From the NCBI RefSeq assembly GCF_002310815.1, contig NZ_CP011033.1, positions 682,001-746,000 on the forward strand: a stretch of 64,000 nt of DNA, written 5' to 3'. The notes below the pieces were generated by a model. That model was not told where the DNA came from, did not search any database, and saw only the letters and a program-made list of their open reading frames with translations. Numbering within the stretch: position 1 is the stretch's first letter; each line of letters starts with the position of its first letter. The translations under genes and the position numbers were made by a program. The DNA is from Pseudoalteromonas tunicata (lineage in GTDB: Bacteria > Pseudomonadota > Gammaproteobacteria > Enterobacterales > Alteromonadaceae). Positions 1-9,795 of this stretch are shown in pieces.

Positions 1-136
1 AAAAAAGTACTTAAATATTTGATTCTCATATTTATATCAACCATTAGTAGGGTATGAATTAATTTTAGCTTGCTCAATAGTGCATAGCCAGTGATGAATC
101 GGTTTATTTGTCAGTAAATGTAATTTATTGAATTTT

Positions 137-2542
137 TTAAACGCCAACTTGAGGCAGTTGCGCTAGTAATTGTTCAAAATCAAGTTGACTAAGGGGCTTT
201 GAAAAATAATAACCTTGAATATAATGGCAGCCTGCCTTGGCTAAAAAAGCCAGTTGCTCGGCTGTTTCTACCCCTTCAGCTGTTATTTCAACTTCTAACG
301 ATTTTGCTAATTGTAGAATGTTTTCTAACACTAACTGACCTTTTTTGTCTGTCATTCCCAAGCGAATAAAACTTTGATCTATTTTAAGATGCTCAATGGG
401 TAATATTAAGATGGTCTGTAAATTTGAATGCCCAGTACCATAATCATCAATGGCAACTTTAATTCCTGCTTTTTGCAGTTTACGCATATTAAGTGCTGTG
501 CTTTCAAAATCTTCAATTAAGCCATATTCTGTTACTTCAATTTCTAATAAATGAGCTGGTACGTCATATTCGCCGACTTTTTCAAAAATGTATGAGATTG
601 TCTTATCATCAAATAAATAACGTGAAGATAAATTAATTGAAATAGGTAATACAGTTAGACCTTGATTGAGCCAAAAACGTATCGTTTCGCAGGATTTTTC
701 TATTACAAACCGGTCAATTTCAGGCATTAAATGGCTTTGTTCGGCTAAAGGAATAAAAGTGCTTGGGGGGATAAACTCATTATTTAGTTTCCAGCGGATC
801 AACGCTTCGGCAGATGCGGGTTGATGGGTTAAGGCATTATATTTTGGCTGAAAATAAAAAAATAACTCATGTTGTTCAATTGCATGTTCAAGTTGTTGGC
901 AAAGCTGAGCACGCTGTTTTACCATCTCAACCCATGCTAAATTAACATCGATAAAACTGCCTCTGCCATGTTGTTTTGCATCTCGTAGTGCAACTTCACT
1001 TTGCTGAATTTTTTCGTTAATTTCATCACTATGATTAAGTTCTGACTGACAACAGCAAAATGAAATTCGCACCGCTATTTTATCAATCAGCACTTCTTTA
1101 TTGAGTAATGAATTGAGCTCTATTTGGGTGCTGAGTTTATCTGATTGGGTGAGCAAAATGAAACGGCCTGCTTTTATTCTAATGATTAATAAATTTTCGC
1201 AGCTTAAAGTTGCAAGGTTTTTGGCAAATGATTGAATAATTTTATCGCCAAACTGCACGCCAAAACTATCGTTTAATAGTTTGAGACTATCAAAATCAAT
1301 GAGATTCATAGTACAAGGTAATGAAACCGAAGCTATTTTTCGTTTCAAACCATTAACGTTCAATAAGCCTGTGAGTTGGTCGATAAATGCCAGTTTTTCT
1401 ATCGAATTTTTATAAGCAACTGCTTCGGTAACATCTTTAATAAATGCGACATAAAACTTTTCATCGTTGTTACTCGATTCGGTAATTGTCAGTTCAATAG
1501 GGACGCATGAGCCATCTTTTTTACGTCCCTCGACTTCTCTAATTTTATTTAATATACCTTGGTGTGCTTTTTTATTATTTGCATGATAAAGACTTTCATT
1601 ATGCATTTTTTGAAAATGCGCTGGGATAAGGATCATGATATTACTACCAACGAGCTCTTCAATTTTTTTATAACCAAAGATGGTTGCAGCCCGTTGATTT
1701 GTATTAATTATCTGACCTTGTTGATTGATACTGATAATACCGTCATTGGAGCTTTCTATAATCAGGTGAGAGTATTTTTGCTCAGTTTGTGTATGCTCTA
1801 TCTCATTTTCGATTAAATTGAAGGTATCGTTGATTAAGGTTTCTAAACGGTTAAATTCATGATGCTGATACTCAGGTAAACGCATTTTATGGTCACCATC
1901 AAGATAGCATTGTAAGGCTTGTTCTAAATAACTTAAGCGATGAGTTAATTTAATTTTGATTAAATAAAACAAGCATAATGCAGTGAAGGTCATGCTTAAT
2001 AGGTAAAGTAAAATATTTCGCCAAAATATGTTTGAGGCTAAAAAAAGTTCATCTTTGATATTGATAGTTAAAATCAACCAATATTGATTTTGGCTGTGCA
2101 ATTCAAACTCATCAATCGGAACAAAGATATCCAGTAGCGCATCATTTTTTTGTTGATAAAACTCAATTGTATAAGGTTTTTGGGTCTGTAATTGAAGGCG
2201 ATCAAGTAATTCTAAGTTGTACTCACCTAAGGTTTTACCTTCATATCTTAACTTAGTTGAGGCAATTATTTTGTAGTCAGATGAAACAAAAAGCACATTC
2301 TCAGTATGCTCTTATTCAGATTCGATGGTGACCCAGTTTCTAATTAATGCCCAATCCTGATGTTGTATCGCTGACAGTAACAGATTTCGTTGCTCTGTAA
2401 GTATATGTTGGTAGAAGCGTTTAGCGTTATCAATAATCAAAGGTTTTGTAACCGTATTGTGTACGATAATAAATAGCAACAATGCAAACATAGACGTTAT
2501 AAATACGACTGCGATTGGAATTACGCTTATTTTAATTTTCAT
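137..2542 (-). pseudogene. Membrane-bound PAS-GGDEF-EAL c-di-GMP phosphodiesterase, interrupted by in-frame TAA
   Basis: Read through, this is an 801-codon gene. An N-terminal membrane helix and periplasmic segment come first, with an in-frame TAA at 2314-2312 (codon 77). The frame then continues with the rest of the sensor domain, a second membrane helix, a PAS domain, a GGDEF domain and an EAL domain. The GGDEF signature is degenerate (KAGRF in its place), so it should not make c-di-GMP. The EAL domain keeps EALIRW, EVTEYG, IDDYGTG, LKIDQSF and AEGVET and should hydrolyse c-di-GMP if made. The start at 2542 overlaps the end of the upstream binding-protein gene by 11 bases, so the two form an operon. 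A GTG at 2296 could restart translation, but the product would lack the first membrane helix. Both halves lie in one frame, which argues for a nonsense substitution and not a frameshift. Confidence 0.8.
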
Positions 2543-3530
2543 TTATGGCATTCAAATACAGGTTATTAAATAAATCATCACACTCACATGGCGATGAAAT
2601 GACACCGAGTTTTAATAATATACTTTCGTATTTCTTAATCGATTCATCTAGTTGAGTTTTATTATTAAAAAAAGCGAGCTGTTGTTTAACCGAAGGCAGG
2701 ATTAGTTCGTCGAAACTTGTTCGCAAATCTACTTCTGAGAGTTTTAAGCGCGCATTTAATAAAGGAAGGTATCCGGCTAGGTTGAGTTGAATAAGATTAA
2801 ATTCTTCATTATAACGTCTTAAAAAAGCCGCAATACGTTGTTTATCTTGATATAAATTGCTTTTCTTGTTGATAATAAGAACAGCAATAATTTCAAATGG
2901 GAGTTGTTTACTATCAAACAAAACATGGCCTCCGGTATTTAAAATCATTGATTTTTCTGGTTCAAATGTAATGACTGCTTCAACCATGCCGTTGAGTAAA
3001 TATTGTGAGTGATTATTTACCTCAAGTGATAGAGTGATAAAATCTTCTTGTTTGAATTGATTTTCCTCTAAAAAGCGTCCATAAAAGTAAGCGCCTAACG
3101 CGCCTTGTTCCACTCCAATTCGTTTGCCTTTTAGTTGACTGATATCTGTAATATTTGATGCAGAAACTAACGCATCGGCCCCATTAGAGAAATCGAAAAT
3201 TCATATTATTTCAATATCAACGTGTTGGCTTTTAAGTCTCACAGCTTCATCGAGAGTTACAGCTGCTAAGTCAAGTGTGCCTTGTCTTATGCCATTAAGA
3301 ACCTGACTTGTTGAGCGATATTCAATAAAGCTGACATTTAAGTCTTTAAAAGCACCTTTCTCGTTAGCAACATATAAGGGTTCATAGCCTGGCCATAAGT
3401 TGGTGCCAATAGTGATTTTAGTTAAGTTAGGTTGTTCACAGGAGGCTAAAATAATTATTAATAAGATTAAAATGCTGTGCCGCAAAGTGTATCCTCGCTT
3501 TTCTAATAAAGCATAGTCCAGACTGTTCAT
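2532..3530 (-). pseudogene. NMT1/TauA-like substrate-binding lipoprotein, interrupted by in-frame TGA
   Basis: The first 109 codons encode a signal peptide with a lipobox (LASC) and the start of a periplasmic binding domain (GTNLWPGYEPLYVA). A TGA follows at 3203-3201. The frame continues without other stops through IFDFSNGADAL, GKRIGVEQGALGAYF and a typical second lobe to 2532. NMT1/SsuA/TauA-type proteins normally have a hydrophobic residue before the DFSNGADAL-like segment, so the TGA probably replaced a sense codon such as TTA. No ABC permease or ATPase gene lies nearby. The gene overlaps the c-di-GMP phosphodiesterase gene, so the protein was probably a ligand sensor for that enzyme. A TTG codon inside the ORF, just before the hydrophobic stretch, is an alternative start. 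Confidence 0.78.
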
Positions 3531-3602
3531 TGTGATAGGAAAAACAATAACACAATGAAAAAAACACTTTTAATAAGTTAATGGAGATGTTTTATTTGGT
3601 TT

Positions 3603-5564
3603 TTAAAGGGGCCGTTTAGAAGGTAAATCAAAAGGTTTATGTGTTTCGGGCAGCCATACACCAGTACCTGTTGCTGCAATATGGTTAAGATTACCGGACA
3701 ATACTTTATTGCCGACATTTCGAGAGGTTTCAGGGCGACTGACTAAATAGCCTTGCACACATTGAATGCCTAACTTTTTAACTAATTCAAATTGGTTGGC
3801 ATGCTCAATTCCTTCCGCAACTACTTTTAAATCAAGCTCTTTACCAAGCTCACTAATAGAATTTAGAATTTTATTGTACTTAGGATTGTCGTTGGCTTGG
3901 TCAATAAAAAGCTTATCAATTTTGATAATATCAATGGGCAATTCAGCTAAAGTACTTAAAGAGCTAAACCCGGTGCCAAAATCATCAATTGCGATGAGTA
4001 CACCGGCTTGACGTAGTTTTTCGAGCTCTTGGATCACCACATCTGATGCTTCAATAAAACAAGATTCGGTAATTTCAAGCATCAGAGCATGGGCAGGTAA
4101 ACCTACTTTATCAATAGTTGCCATCACCCAGTTAAAAATAGGGCGATGTTTTAACTGTACAGCAGATACGTTGACAGAGATCCTTACTTTACGCATTCCT
4201 GCGTTATACCATGCTGACATTTGTCGACAAGCTTCATGCAATATCCAATCGCCTAGCTCTAAAATTAAGTTAGACTCTTCTGCAATAGGGATAAATTCGG
4301 CGGGACTGATATTTCCTTCAATTGGATGTGACCAACGCACTAAGGCTTCAAAATAGTCAATACTGCAATCTTCAACATGAACAATAGGTTGAAAAGATAG
4401 AGTGAAATTTTGGCTTGCTAGCGCCAAACGTAATTCTTCTAGTAGGTAATGGTATCTGCGCATATTACTGCCCATTTCTGGGGAGTACACTCTAAATATG
4501 CCCCGGCCATCGGTTTTGGCTCGGTACATAGCGACATCAGCCATTTGCAATAAAGCATAGGCTGATGAGGCACTGTCGGGAAAAATGGCGATGCCAATAC
4601 TGGCACCAATTTTAATAATTTTATTGCCTAATACAAAGTCACGTTCGACTTCGAATAAGACACTTTGTGCAACTTCAACAGCGTGTTCAGCAAGGGTGTC
4701 ACTTTCAATAAAAATTGAAAATTCATCACCACCCAAACGAGCTAAATTGAGTTCTATCATGGTGGTTGGATGCTGGTGGCTTAAATTATGATTTCGGATC
4801 ACCGATCTTAGGCGTTCTGATACTTGAATAAGTACTTCATCACCAAAACTATGGCCAAAAGAATCATTTACTTGTTTAAAGCCATCAAGGTCTATAAACA
4901 ACAGTGCTTTTTTGGCTTGATTTTTTTCTGCATCATTGAGTTGCTCTTGAAGATGAGCAAGATATGCATGACGGTCAGCTAAGCCGGTAAGTTTATCTTG
5001 GCAAATATGAGTTTGAGTTTCTTGTTGATAATTTAATACTCGTTCGTTAAGCAAAGTTAAGGAATGGCTTAGTTGGTTTAAACTACTGCTATTTTGATGG
5101 TGTGACGAAGTTGAAATTTTAAATACAGCTAATAAAACCTCAGTTTGCTGATTGAGGTGAGTGATGGTTTTTACTTGTTTTACCTTTCGTCTTAGCGAGA
5201 GATATAAAGGTAGACAAAACGCGCTCAAAATAATCAATAGTAAAGGAATATTAGTAAAAAACATGACCTTGCTAAACATCGTTTTAAATTCGATCACTTT
5301 AAGCACATCGTTAGTTTTATTTATCACCAAATACAATTCATCTGCGTGGGAAACGATATCTGAATTCCAAAAAAATGCCGAGAGTAGAGGGTGCTTTTGG
5401 AGTTGTGTTTCATTTTCATTTAGGGTTTGAATATAGGCTGGAAACATATCTTTATGTAATACACCAATGCCTTGTGCAAAAGAGAGCATAAAAACGATAT
5501 AGGCAATAATGAGGCTACAGAGTAGGACAAGACATGATTTTAAGATGTTGTATTTTGTCTTCAC
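3603..5564 (-). CDS. Membrane GGDEF-EAL protein (c-di-GMP turnover)
   Basis: This 653-residue inner-membrane protein has an N-terminal helix (about residues 8-30), a periplasmic segment of about 70 residues and a second helix (about 100-122). A GGDEF domain follows, with an intact RLGGDEF signature, and then an EAL domain with EALVRW, EITES, IDDFGTG, IKIDKLF and AEGIE. Both catalytic signatures are intact, so synthesis and hydrolysis of c-di-GMP are both possible. Which activity dominates cannot be told from sequence. It is transcribed in the same direction as the broken binding-protein/phosphodiesterase pair downstream, but about 70 bases separate them and it probably has its own promoter. 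The C-terminal tail of about 40 residues after the EAL domain is of unknown role. Confidence 0.9.
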   Translation of the reverse strand: MKTKYNILKSCLVLLCSLIIAYIVFMLSFAQGIGVLHKDMFPAYIQTLNENETQLQKHPLLSAFFWNSDIVSHADELYLVINKTNDVLKVIEFKTMFSKVMFFTNIPLLLIILSAFCLPLYLSLRRKVKQVKTITHLNQQTEVLLAVFKISTSSHHQNSSSLNQLSHSLTLLNERVLNYQQETQTHICQDKLTGLADRHAYLAHLQEQLNDAEKNQAKKALLFIDLDGFKQVNDSFGHSFGDEVLIQVSERLRSVIRNHNLSHQHPTTMIELNLARLGGDEFSIFIESDTLAEHAVEVAQSVLFEVERDFVLGNKIIKIGASIGIAIFPDSASSAYALLQMADVAMYRAKTDGRGIFRVYSPEMGSNMRRYHYLLEELRLALASQNFTLSFQPIVHVEDCSIDYFEALVRWSHPIEGNISPAEFIPIAEESNLILELGDWILHEACRQMSAWYNAGMRKVRISVNVSAVQLKHRPIFNWVMATIDKVGLPAHALMLEITESCFIEASDVVIQELEKLRQAGVLIAIDDFGTGFSSLSTLAELPIDIIKIDKLFIDQANDNPKYNKILNSISELGKELDLKVVAEGIEHANQFELVKKLGIQCVQGYLVSRPETSRNVGNKVLSGNLNHIAATGTGVWLPETHKPFDLPSKRPL

Positions 5565-5787
5565 GTCCCATAGCCCTTTTTATACATTTAATTTACTAAA
5601 CAATATTTTAGACGATTATCTAGGGTTTATTATAAAAGCACATAATAAGTCAAACCATCTAGCTGTTTTATAATTAAGTCGCTTTTTTTTATCTCTATAT
5701 AATTGATTGTTAATTTATTTGTAAATATGTGTTTGTTCTAATTTACAACTATACTGGGCGAGAAATCAAATTCTCGGGGCGTATCAC

Positions 5788-6471
5788 ATGAATCATGTAA
5801 CAAAAATAGCTACAATCGGTTTGCTCAGCTTTTCTCAGTTTAGTTTTGCAGATGTATCGAGCACCGTTGCTCTTACAAATAATTACTTATTTAATGGTAT
5901 TACGCAGACAGATAAAGATCCTGCATTACAAGTCTCCTTAGATTGGGCCAATGATGAGGGCTGGTATTTAGGAACTTGGGCTTCAAATGTTGATTTTGGT
6001 GATGATACTGACATAGAAGTTGATTTTTATGGTGGTTATGCATTTGAACTTAATAGCGAAATGTCTGTTGATTTAGGTTTTGCTCATTACACTTATCATG
6101 GTGGTGATGACAGTTCTGATATTAATTATACCGAACTTTATTCAAAATTTGCGTTAGGCAATGCAGAAGTTAATTTTTGGTATAGTCCAGATTTTGTTGG
6201 CTCTGATGCTGGGCATTTTATTGCGATGTTTAATTATAACTTTCCTATTAGTGATGAATTAAATATACAAGCGGGTATCGATTACTCAAAAAGCCTTGAT
6301 GATAAAAAATACGAGTGGCAAGCAGGAAAAGATAATTACCTCCATTACCAAGTTTCAGCCAATTACGCTTATTCAGGATTTGATTTTACCTTAGGGATAC
6401 ATCAAACCAATCTAGATGCCTACGACGATACTAGTGTTCAATTAATGGTCGCACGCACTTTTGCTTTTTAA
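5788..6471 (+). CDS. TorF-family (Gcw_chp/TIGR02001) outer-membrane protein
   Basis: The 227-residue product has a signal peptide (cleavage probably after SFSFA, about residue 21) and an all-beta sequence with alternating aromatic residues. It ends in phenylalanine (ARTFAF), as expected for an outer-membrane barrel. The opening of the mature part (VSSTVALTNNYLFNGITQTD) and the repeated Asp/Tyr/Trp strands match the uncharacterised Gcw_chp family, now often called TorF putative porins. The substrate is unknown. The gene stands alone, with a strong hairpin terminator just downstream. Confidence 0.8.
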   Translation: MNHVTKIATIGLLSFSQFSFADVSSTVALTNNYLFNGITQTDKDPALQVSLDWANDEGWYLGTWASNVDFGDDTDIEVDFYGGYAFELNSEMSVDLGFAHYTYHGGDDSSDINYTELYSKFALGNAEVNFWYSPDFVGSDAGHFIAMFNYNFPISDELNIQAGIDYSKSLDDKKYEWQAGKDNYLHYQVSANYAYSGFDFTLGIHQTNLDAYDDTSVQLMVARTFAF

Positions 6472-6481
6472 CCTTAACTTG

Positions 6482-6520
6482 CCAGAGATGGGGAGCAAGC
6501 GCTGTCCATTTCTGGTTTTT
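6482..6520 (+). terminator. Rho-independent terminator after the TorF-family gene
   Basis: A 10-bp stem (6482-6491 with 6506-6515, one G-T pair) and a 14-base loop are followed by five T residues. It lies 11 bases after the stop codon of the outer-membrane protein gene. Confidence 0.75.
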
Positions 6521-6835
6521 CTCGTGTAAAACCAATTATTCTTTGATGGATATTGTATAGACGAGCGCAAAATGATTGCTGCTGGGCAATTATTTGGCTG
6601 CAAAAGCTAGTCAATGAAAACCTTCACCTAAAAATAATGGCCAATGAGCACCCTCACGTTGAGACTCAACCAAACAAAGTTTTATTAGGCAGGTTAACAT
6701 ATAAACTATCCAAAACAATTTAAAACTATAAGCCATTAAATCTATGGTAATTTATGGACTAAATCTTGGTTTTAAGGTCTGCACTTTTCCATATTAATTA
6801 TTGCGGTTGGTTAAACTAGCCTTGATGATTTTCGA

Positions 6836-7036
6836 TCAGTTGGTTTTGTATTTGTTATGTTTTAGTGACGCGCGATGTTCGAAATGAATATTAAAGCGCT
6901 TAATGAAAAGAATATTTGAACCCTTACTAATAAATCGACGATCTAATACTGAGAATAAAGAGGCGCCGAGGAAGAGCAATTAGAGTAATTGTATGCCTAG
7001 CAAAATGAGCAGAAGAATCTTAGTTATTTTTTGCAT
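6836..7036 (-). pseudogene. Possible small membrane-protein gene with an in-frame stop
   Basis: An ATG at 7036-7034 follows a good ribosome binding site (AGGAG, about six bases upstream). It opens a frame of 66 codons ending at 6836. The frame encodes a lysine-containing start and a long leucine/isoleucine stretch, then a basic tail. A TAA at 6982-6980 falls inside the hydrophobic stretch, after 18 codons. Either an 18-residue hydrophobic peptide is made, or this is a decayed small membrane protein. No family is recognised. The only support is the ribosome binding site and the continuity of hydrophobic then basic character across the stop. Confidence 0.3.
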
Positions 7037-7323
7037 TATTTCTCCTTTAAATCAGCTCGAAATAAAACCTTAGTATAATCTCGCGAATACGAATTGTTTA
7101 CATATGTTAAATCTGCTCAATTGTATTTCATAACGAGTTATAAATTGTTTATTGCAAACCTATTCATTATGTACCCCATAATTTCGCTGTAAAGATGAAT
7201 ATAATTTCAATTATAATGAATGCTGATTCTTGTCCCAATTTCATTGGCTTGTTATTCATTTTTATTCATGTTTTTCTGTGTTTACATAAACACAACAATT
7301 GTATCATCGGGGATGCTTAAACT
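7037..7323. promoter_or_regulatory. AT-rich region upstream of the TonB receptor
   Basis: This non-coding stretch lies upstream of the receptor gene. It holds an exact AT-only inverted repeat, TATAATT-TC-AATTATA, at 7200-7215, which could be an operator. No convincing Fur box was found. The receptor gene has no strong ribosome binding site match (GGGGATGC about 12 bases before its ATG). Confidence 0.3.
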
Positions 7324-9726
7324 ATGTTCAAACCTAGCTTGCTAACTTTAGCGATTGCAGCTGCACTTACTTCACCTTTATCAGTATTGGCTGATGAGGT
7401 TGGAGCTAATAAAGAGAAATCGTTAGAAGTCATTGAAATTACCGCAACGCGCAGAAGTGGCTCAGTACAAGAAGCGCCGCTCAATATTACAGCTTTAGAT
7501 GCCGATTTGATGAAAGATCAAAATATCAGTGAGCTTGCGGATATTGCTCGTTGGGTACCTGGTTTAACAATTACAGACCAAGGTGGGCGCTCAGGATCAC
7601 CAATTATCGTGCGAGGTTTAAATACTAATTCTTCCGGTCCAGGTTCTGATGGCGGCACAGTAGCCACTTATATTGGTGAAATTCCGGTTTCAATCGATAT
7701 GCGTTTGGTTGATGTAGAGCGAGTTGAGGTACTTATTGGCCCACAAGGTACGTTATATGGCGCAGGTACCTTAGGCGGTGCTATCCGCTACATGCTTAAA
7801 TCACCGGATTTAGACCTAACGACAGCAGAAGTATATGGCGATTTATTCCAAGGTAAAGAAAGTAATAATTTAGGTGGTGAAACAGGTTTTATTGTAAATT
7901 TACCGCTAATTGAAGAAAAACTTGCTATTCGCGCCAGCCTTAATTTTTATGAAGACCCAGGCTTTGTTGATTACAATTACGTGGTCCGTGAGCCTGGCAT
8001 ATCGCAACCAGACATCGATTGGACAGACAGCAGTGCCCTTGCTAATAACTTCAAAAAAATGGCAGACGCTAATGGTGAAACGACAACTACAGGACGGGTA
8101 TCTGTGCGTTGGAAAGCAACAGATTGGCTCGATGCGACTTTAAATTATTTTTATCAAAAACAAGACACTGAAGGGCGGTCAATTGTGCACCACAATGCAC
8201 TTAACCCAAGCAATGGCCTTAATTCAGTGATTGGAAAATATGAATCGGCTTATCGCTATGATGAACCGCGCGATAAAGAAGATTCGCTATTAAGCCTTGA
8301 ACTAAAAGCCGATTTAGGGTTTGCTGAACTTGTTTCGGCCACTGGTTTTTCAAGTTTCGAGGCGGTTGGGCAACGAGATCAAACAGACTTATTAATTCGT
8401 CTTGATTATGGCTACGAAGAATTTCCTTCATTTTCTGCTTTTACCCGTGAAGAGCAAGAAGAAGAGACGTTTACGCAAGAAATCCGTTTAGTGTCACAAG
8501 GTGATTCGCCACTCAGTTGGATTGTGGGTGGTTTTTATAACAGCTTTGAAAGTGATTCAACCAGTAAAGAGTTTACCCCTGGGTTTGGTGAGTTTGCTGT
8601 TGAAAACTTTGATGGTGAGCAAGCTCGCCCTGATAATCTAGAATATTACTCGGTAGATCGCAGCGATGTGACAGAACAAGCCATTTTCGGGGAAGTCTCG
8701 TATGCTTTCACTGAAGAGCTTACCGTTACAGTCGGTGCCCGTTTGTATGAATACGAAGTAAATTCAGAGTCTGCTGTTGATTTCCCTCTGGCCAATACGC
8801 TTTTTTCAGGAGCGGGGGTCAATGACATTTCACTCAACTTTAAAGAGATAAGTGCCTCAGATAACGGAAATTTATTCAAATTTAACGCTAATTATCAATT
8901 AAGTGATACGGTAATGGCGTATTTGACTGTCAGTGAAGGTTTTCGAATTGGGGGGTCAAATGGTTTAGCGCCATGTCCAGACCCACTACCAGATAAACAA
9001 ATTGGCTGTGGTCAACCCGCTGAAATGCTTTATACCGCCGATACCACCACAAATTATGAAGTTGGTTTTAAAAGTACATGGTTAAAAAATCGAGTTCACT
9101 TTAATGCGGCCTTGTTTAACGTGGATTGGGATGATGCGCAAATTGCTGGCGCGACCGTGGTAGGGCAGTTACCCTATACATCAAATGCCGGTACAGCCAA
9201 TGCCAAAGGCATAGAAATTTCATCACGTGCGATGCTTACTGACTCAATCACTGCGTATGCGACCTACGCTTACACTAAAGTTCAATTAACATCTGATGCG
9301 CCATATTTGTTTAATACTGACGGCACCGATGGCGGTGTGGATGGTGACAGATTGCCGGGTTCGCCAGAAAACCAGTTTTCATTAGGGGTGAATTATCAAA
9401 CCGATTTATATGAAGATAAAACCCTTGATATCAACTATGGGTTTACTGCGCAAAGTGATTCAATTTCTAAATTGGGTTTGCATGCCAACGGAGAAACGTT
9501 ACCAGGATATGGCTTGAGCAATATTTCAGCGAAAGTAACTGCTGATGTTTGGTCGGCAACGGTTTACGTTAATAATTTGTTTGATAAATATACTTATACA
9601 TCTGTGCGCCGTGATGTGGCTGATATAACCACTGCAAATGGTGCTGAAATCCAACGTAACTATGGTCATTATATCAACCGACCTTTAACTGTGGGTATTA
9701 AGTTTAATTATCAATTTGAACTTTAA
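7324..9726 (+). CDS. TonB-dependent outer-membrane receptor
   Basis: The 800-residue product has a signal peptide (to about residue 23), a TonB-box-like segment (LEVIEITATRR) and a plug domain with IIVRGLN and VEVLIGPQGTLYGAGTLGGAIRY. A 22-strand-type barrel follows, ending in FNYQFEL. The family imports siderophores, heme, vitamins or glycans across the outer membrane using TonB energy. The substrate cannot be assigned here. A terminator follows the gene, and then a TPR-sulfotransferase gene. This receptor-sulfotransferase neighbourhood recurs in marine proteobacteria as far as I recall, but its meaning is not established. Confidence 0.92.
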   Translation: MFKPSLLTLAIAAALTSPLSVLADEVGANKEKSLEVIEITATRRSGSVQEAPLNITALDADLMKDQNISELADIARWVPGLTITDQGGRSGSPIIVRGLNTNSSGPGSDGGTVATYIGEIPVSIDMRLVDVERVEVLIGPQGTLYGAGTLGGAIRYMLKSPDLDLTTAEVYGDLFQGKESNNLGGETGFIVNLPLIEEKLAIRASLNFYEDPGFVDYNYVVREPGISQPDIDWTDSSALANNFKKMADANGETTTTGRVSVRWKATDWLDATLNYFYQKQDTEGRSIVHHNALNPSNGLNSVIGKYESAYRYDEPRDKEDSLLSLELKADLGFAELVSATGFSSFEAVGQRDQTDLLIRLDYGYEEFPSFSAFTREEQEEETFTQEIRLVSQGDSPLSWIVGGFYNSFESDSTSKEFTPGFGEFAVENFDGEQARPDNLEYYSVDRSDVTEQAIFGEVSYAFTEELTVTVGARLYEYEVNSESAVDFPLANTLFSGAGVNDISLNFKEISASDNGNLFKFNANYQLSDTVMAYLTVSEGFRIGGSNGLAPCPDPLPDKQIGCGQPAEMLYTADTTTNYEVGFKSTWLKNRVHFNAALFNVDWDDAQIAGATVVGQLPYTSNAGTANAKGIEISSRAMLTDSITAYATYAYTKVQLTSDAPYLFNTDGTDGGVDGDRLPGSPENQFSLGVNYQTDLYEDKTLDINYGFTAQSDSISKLGLHANGETLPGYGLSNISAKVTADVWSATVYVNNLFDKYTYTSVRRDVADITTANGAEIQRNYGHYINRPLTVGIKFNYQFEL

Positions 9727-9745
9727 TCCCATCATGCGTTAAGCT

Positions 9746-9774
9746 AAAAGCCCAAACTGAGTTTGGGCTTTTTT
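9746..9774 (+). terminator. Rho-independent terminator after the TonB receptor
   Basis: AAAAGCCCAAAC and GTTTGGGCTTTT form a 12-bp stem with a 3-base loop and end in a T run. It separates the receptor gene from the sulfotransferase gene. Confidence 0.9.
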
Positions 9775-9795
9775 ATAAATTAAATAAGATGTTAT

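Noticed and set aside
137..3530. Stop-codon reassignment as the explanation for the two interrupted genes
   Set aside because: The stops are different (TGA and TAA), and many other genes in the window end normally at these codons, so a changed code is not plausible.
6617..6665. Two similar short segments (AATGAAAACCTTCAC and AATGAGCACCCTCAC)
   Set aside because: They match at only 12 of 15 bases with no further copies, which is too weak to call a repeat.
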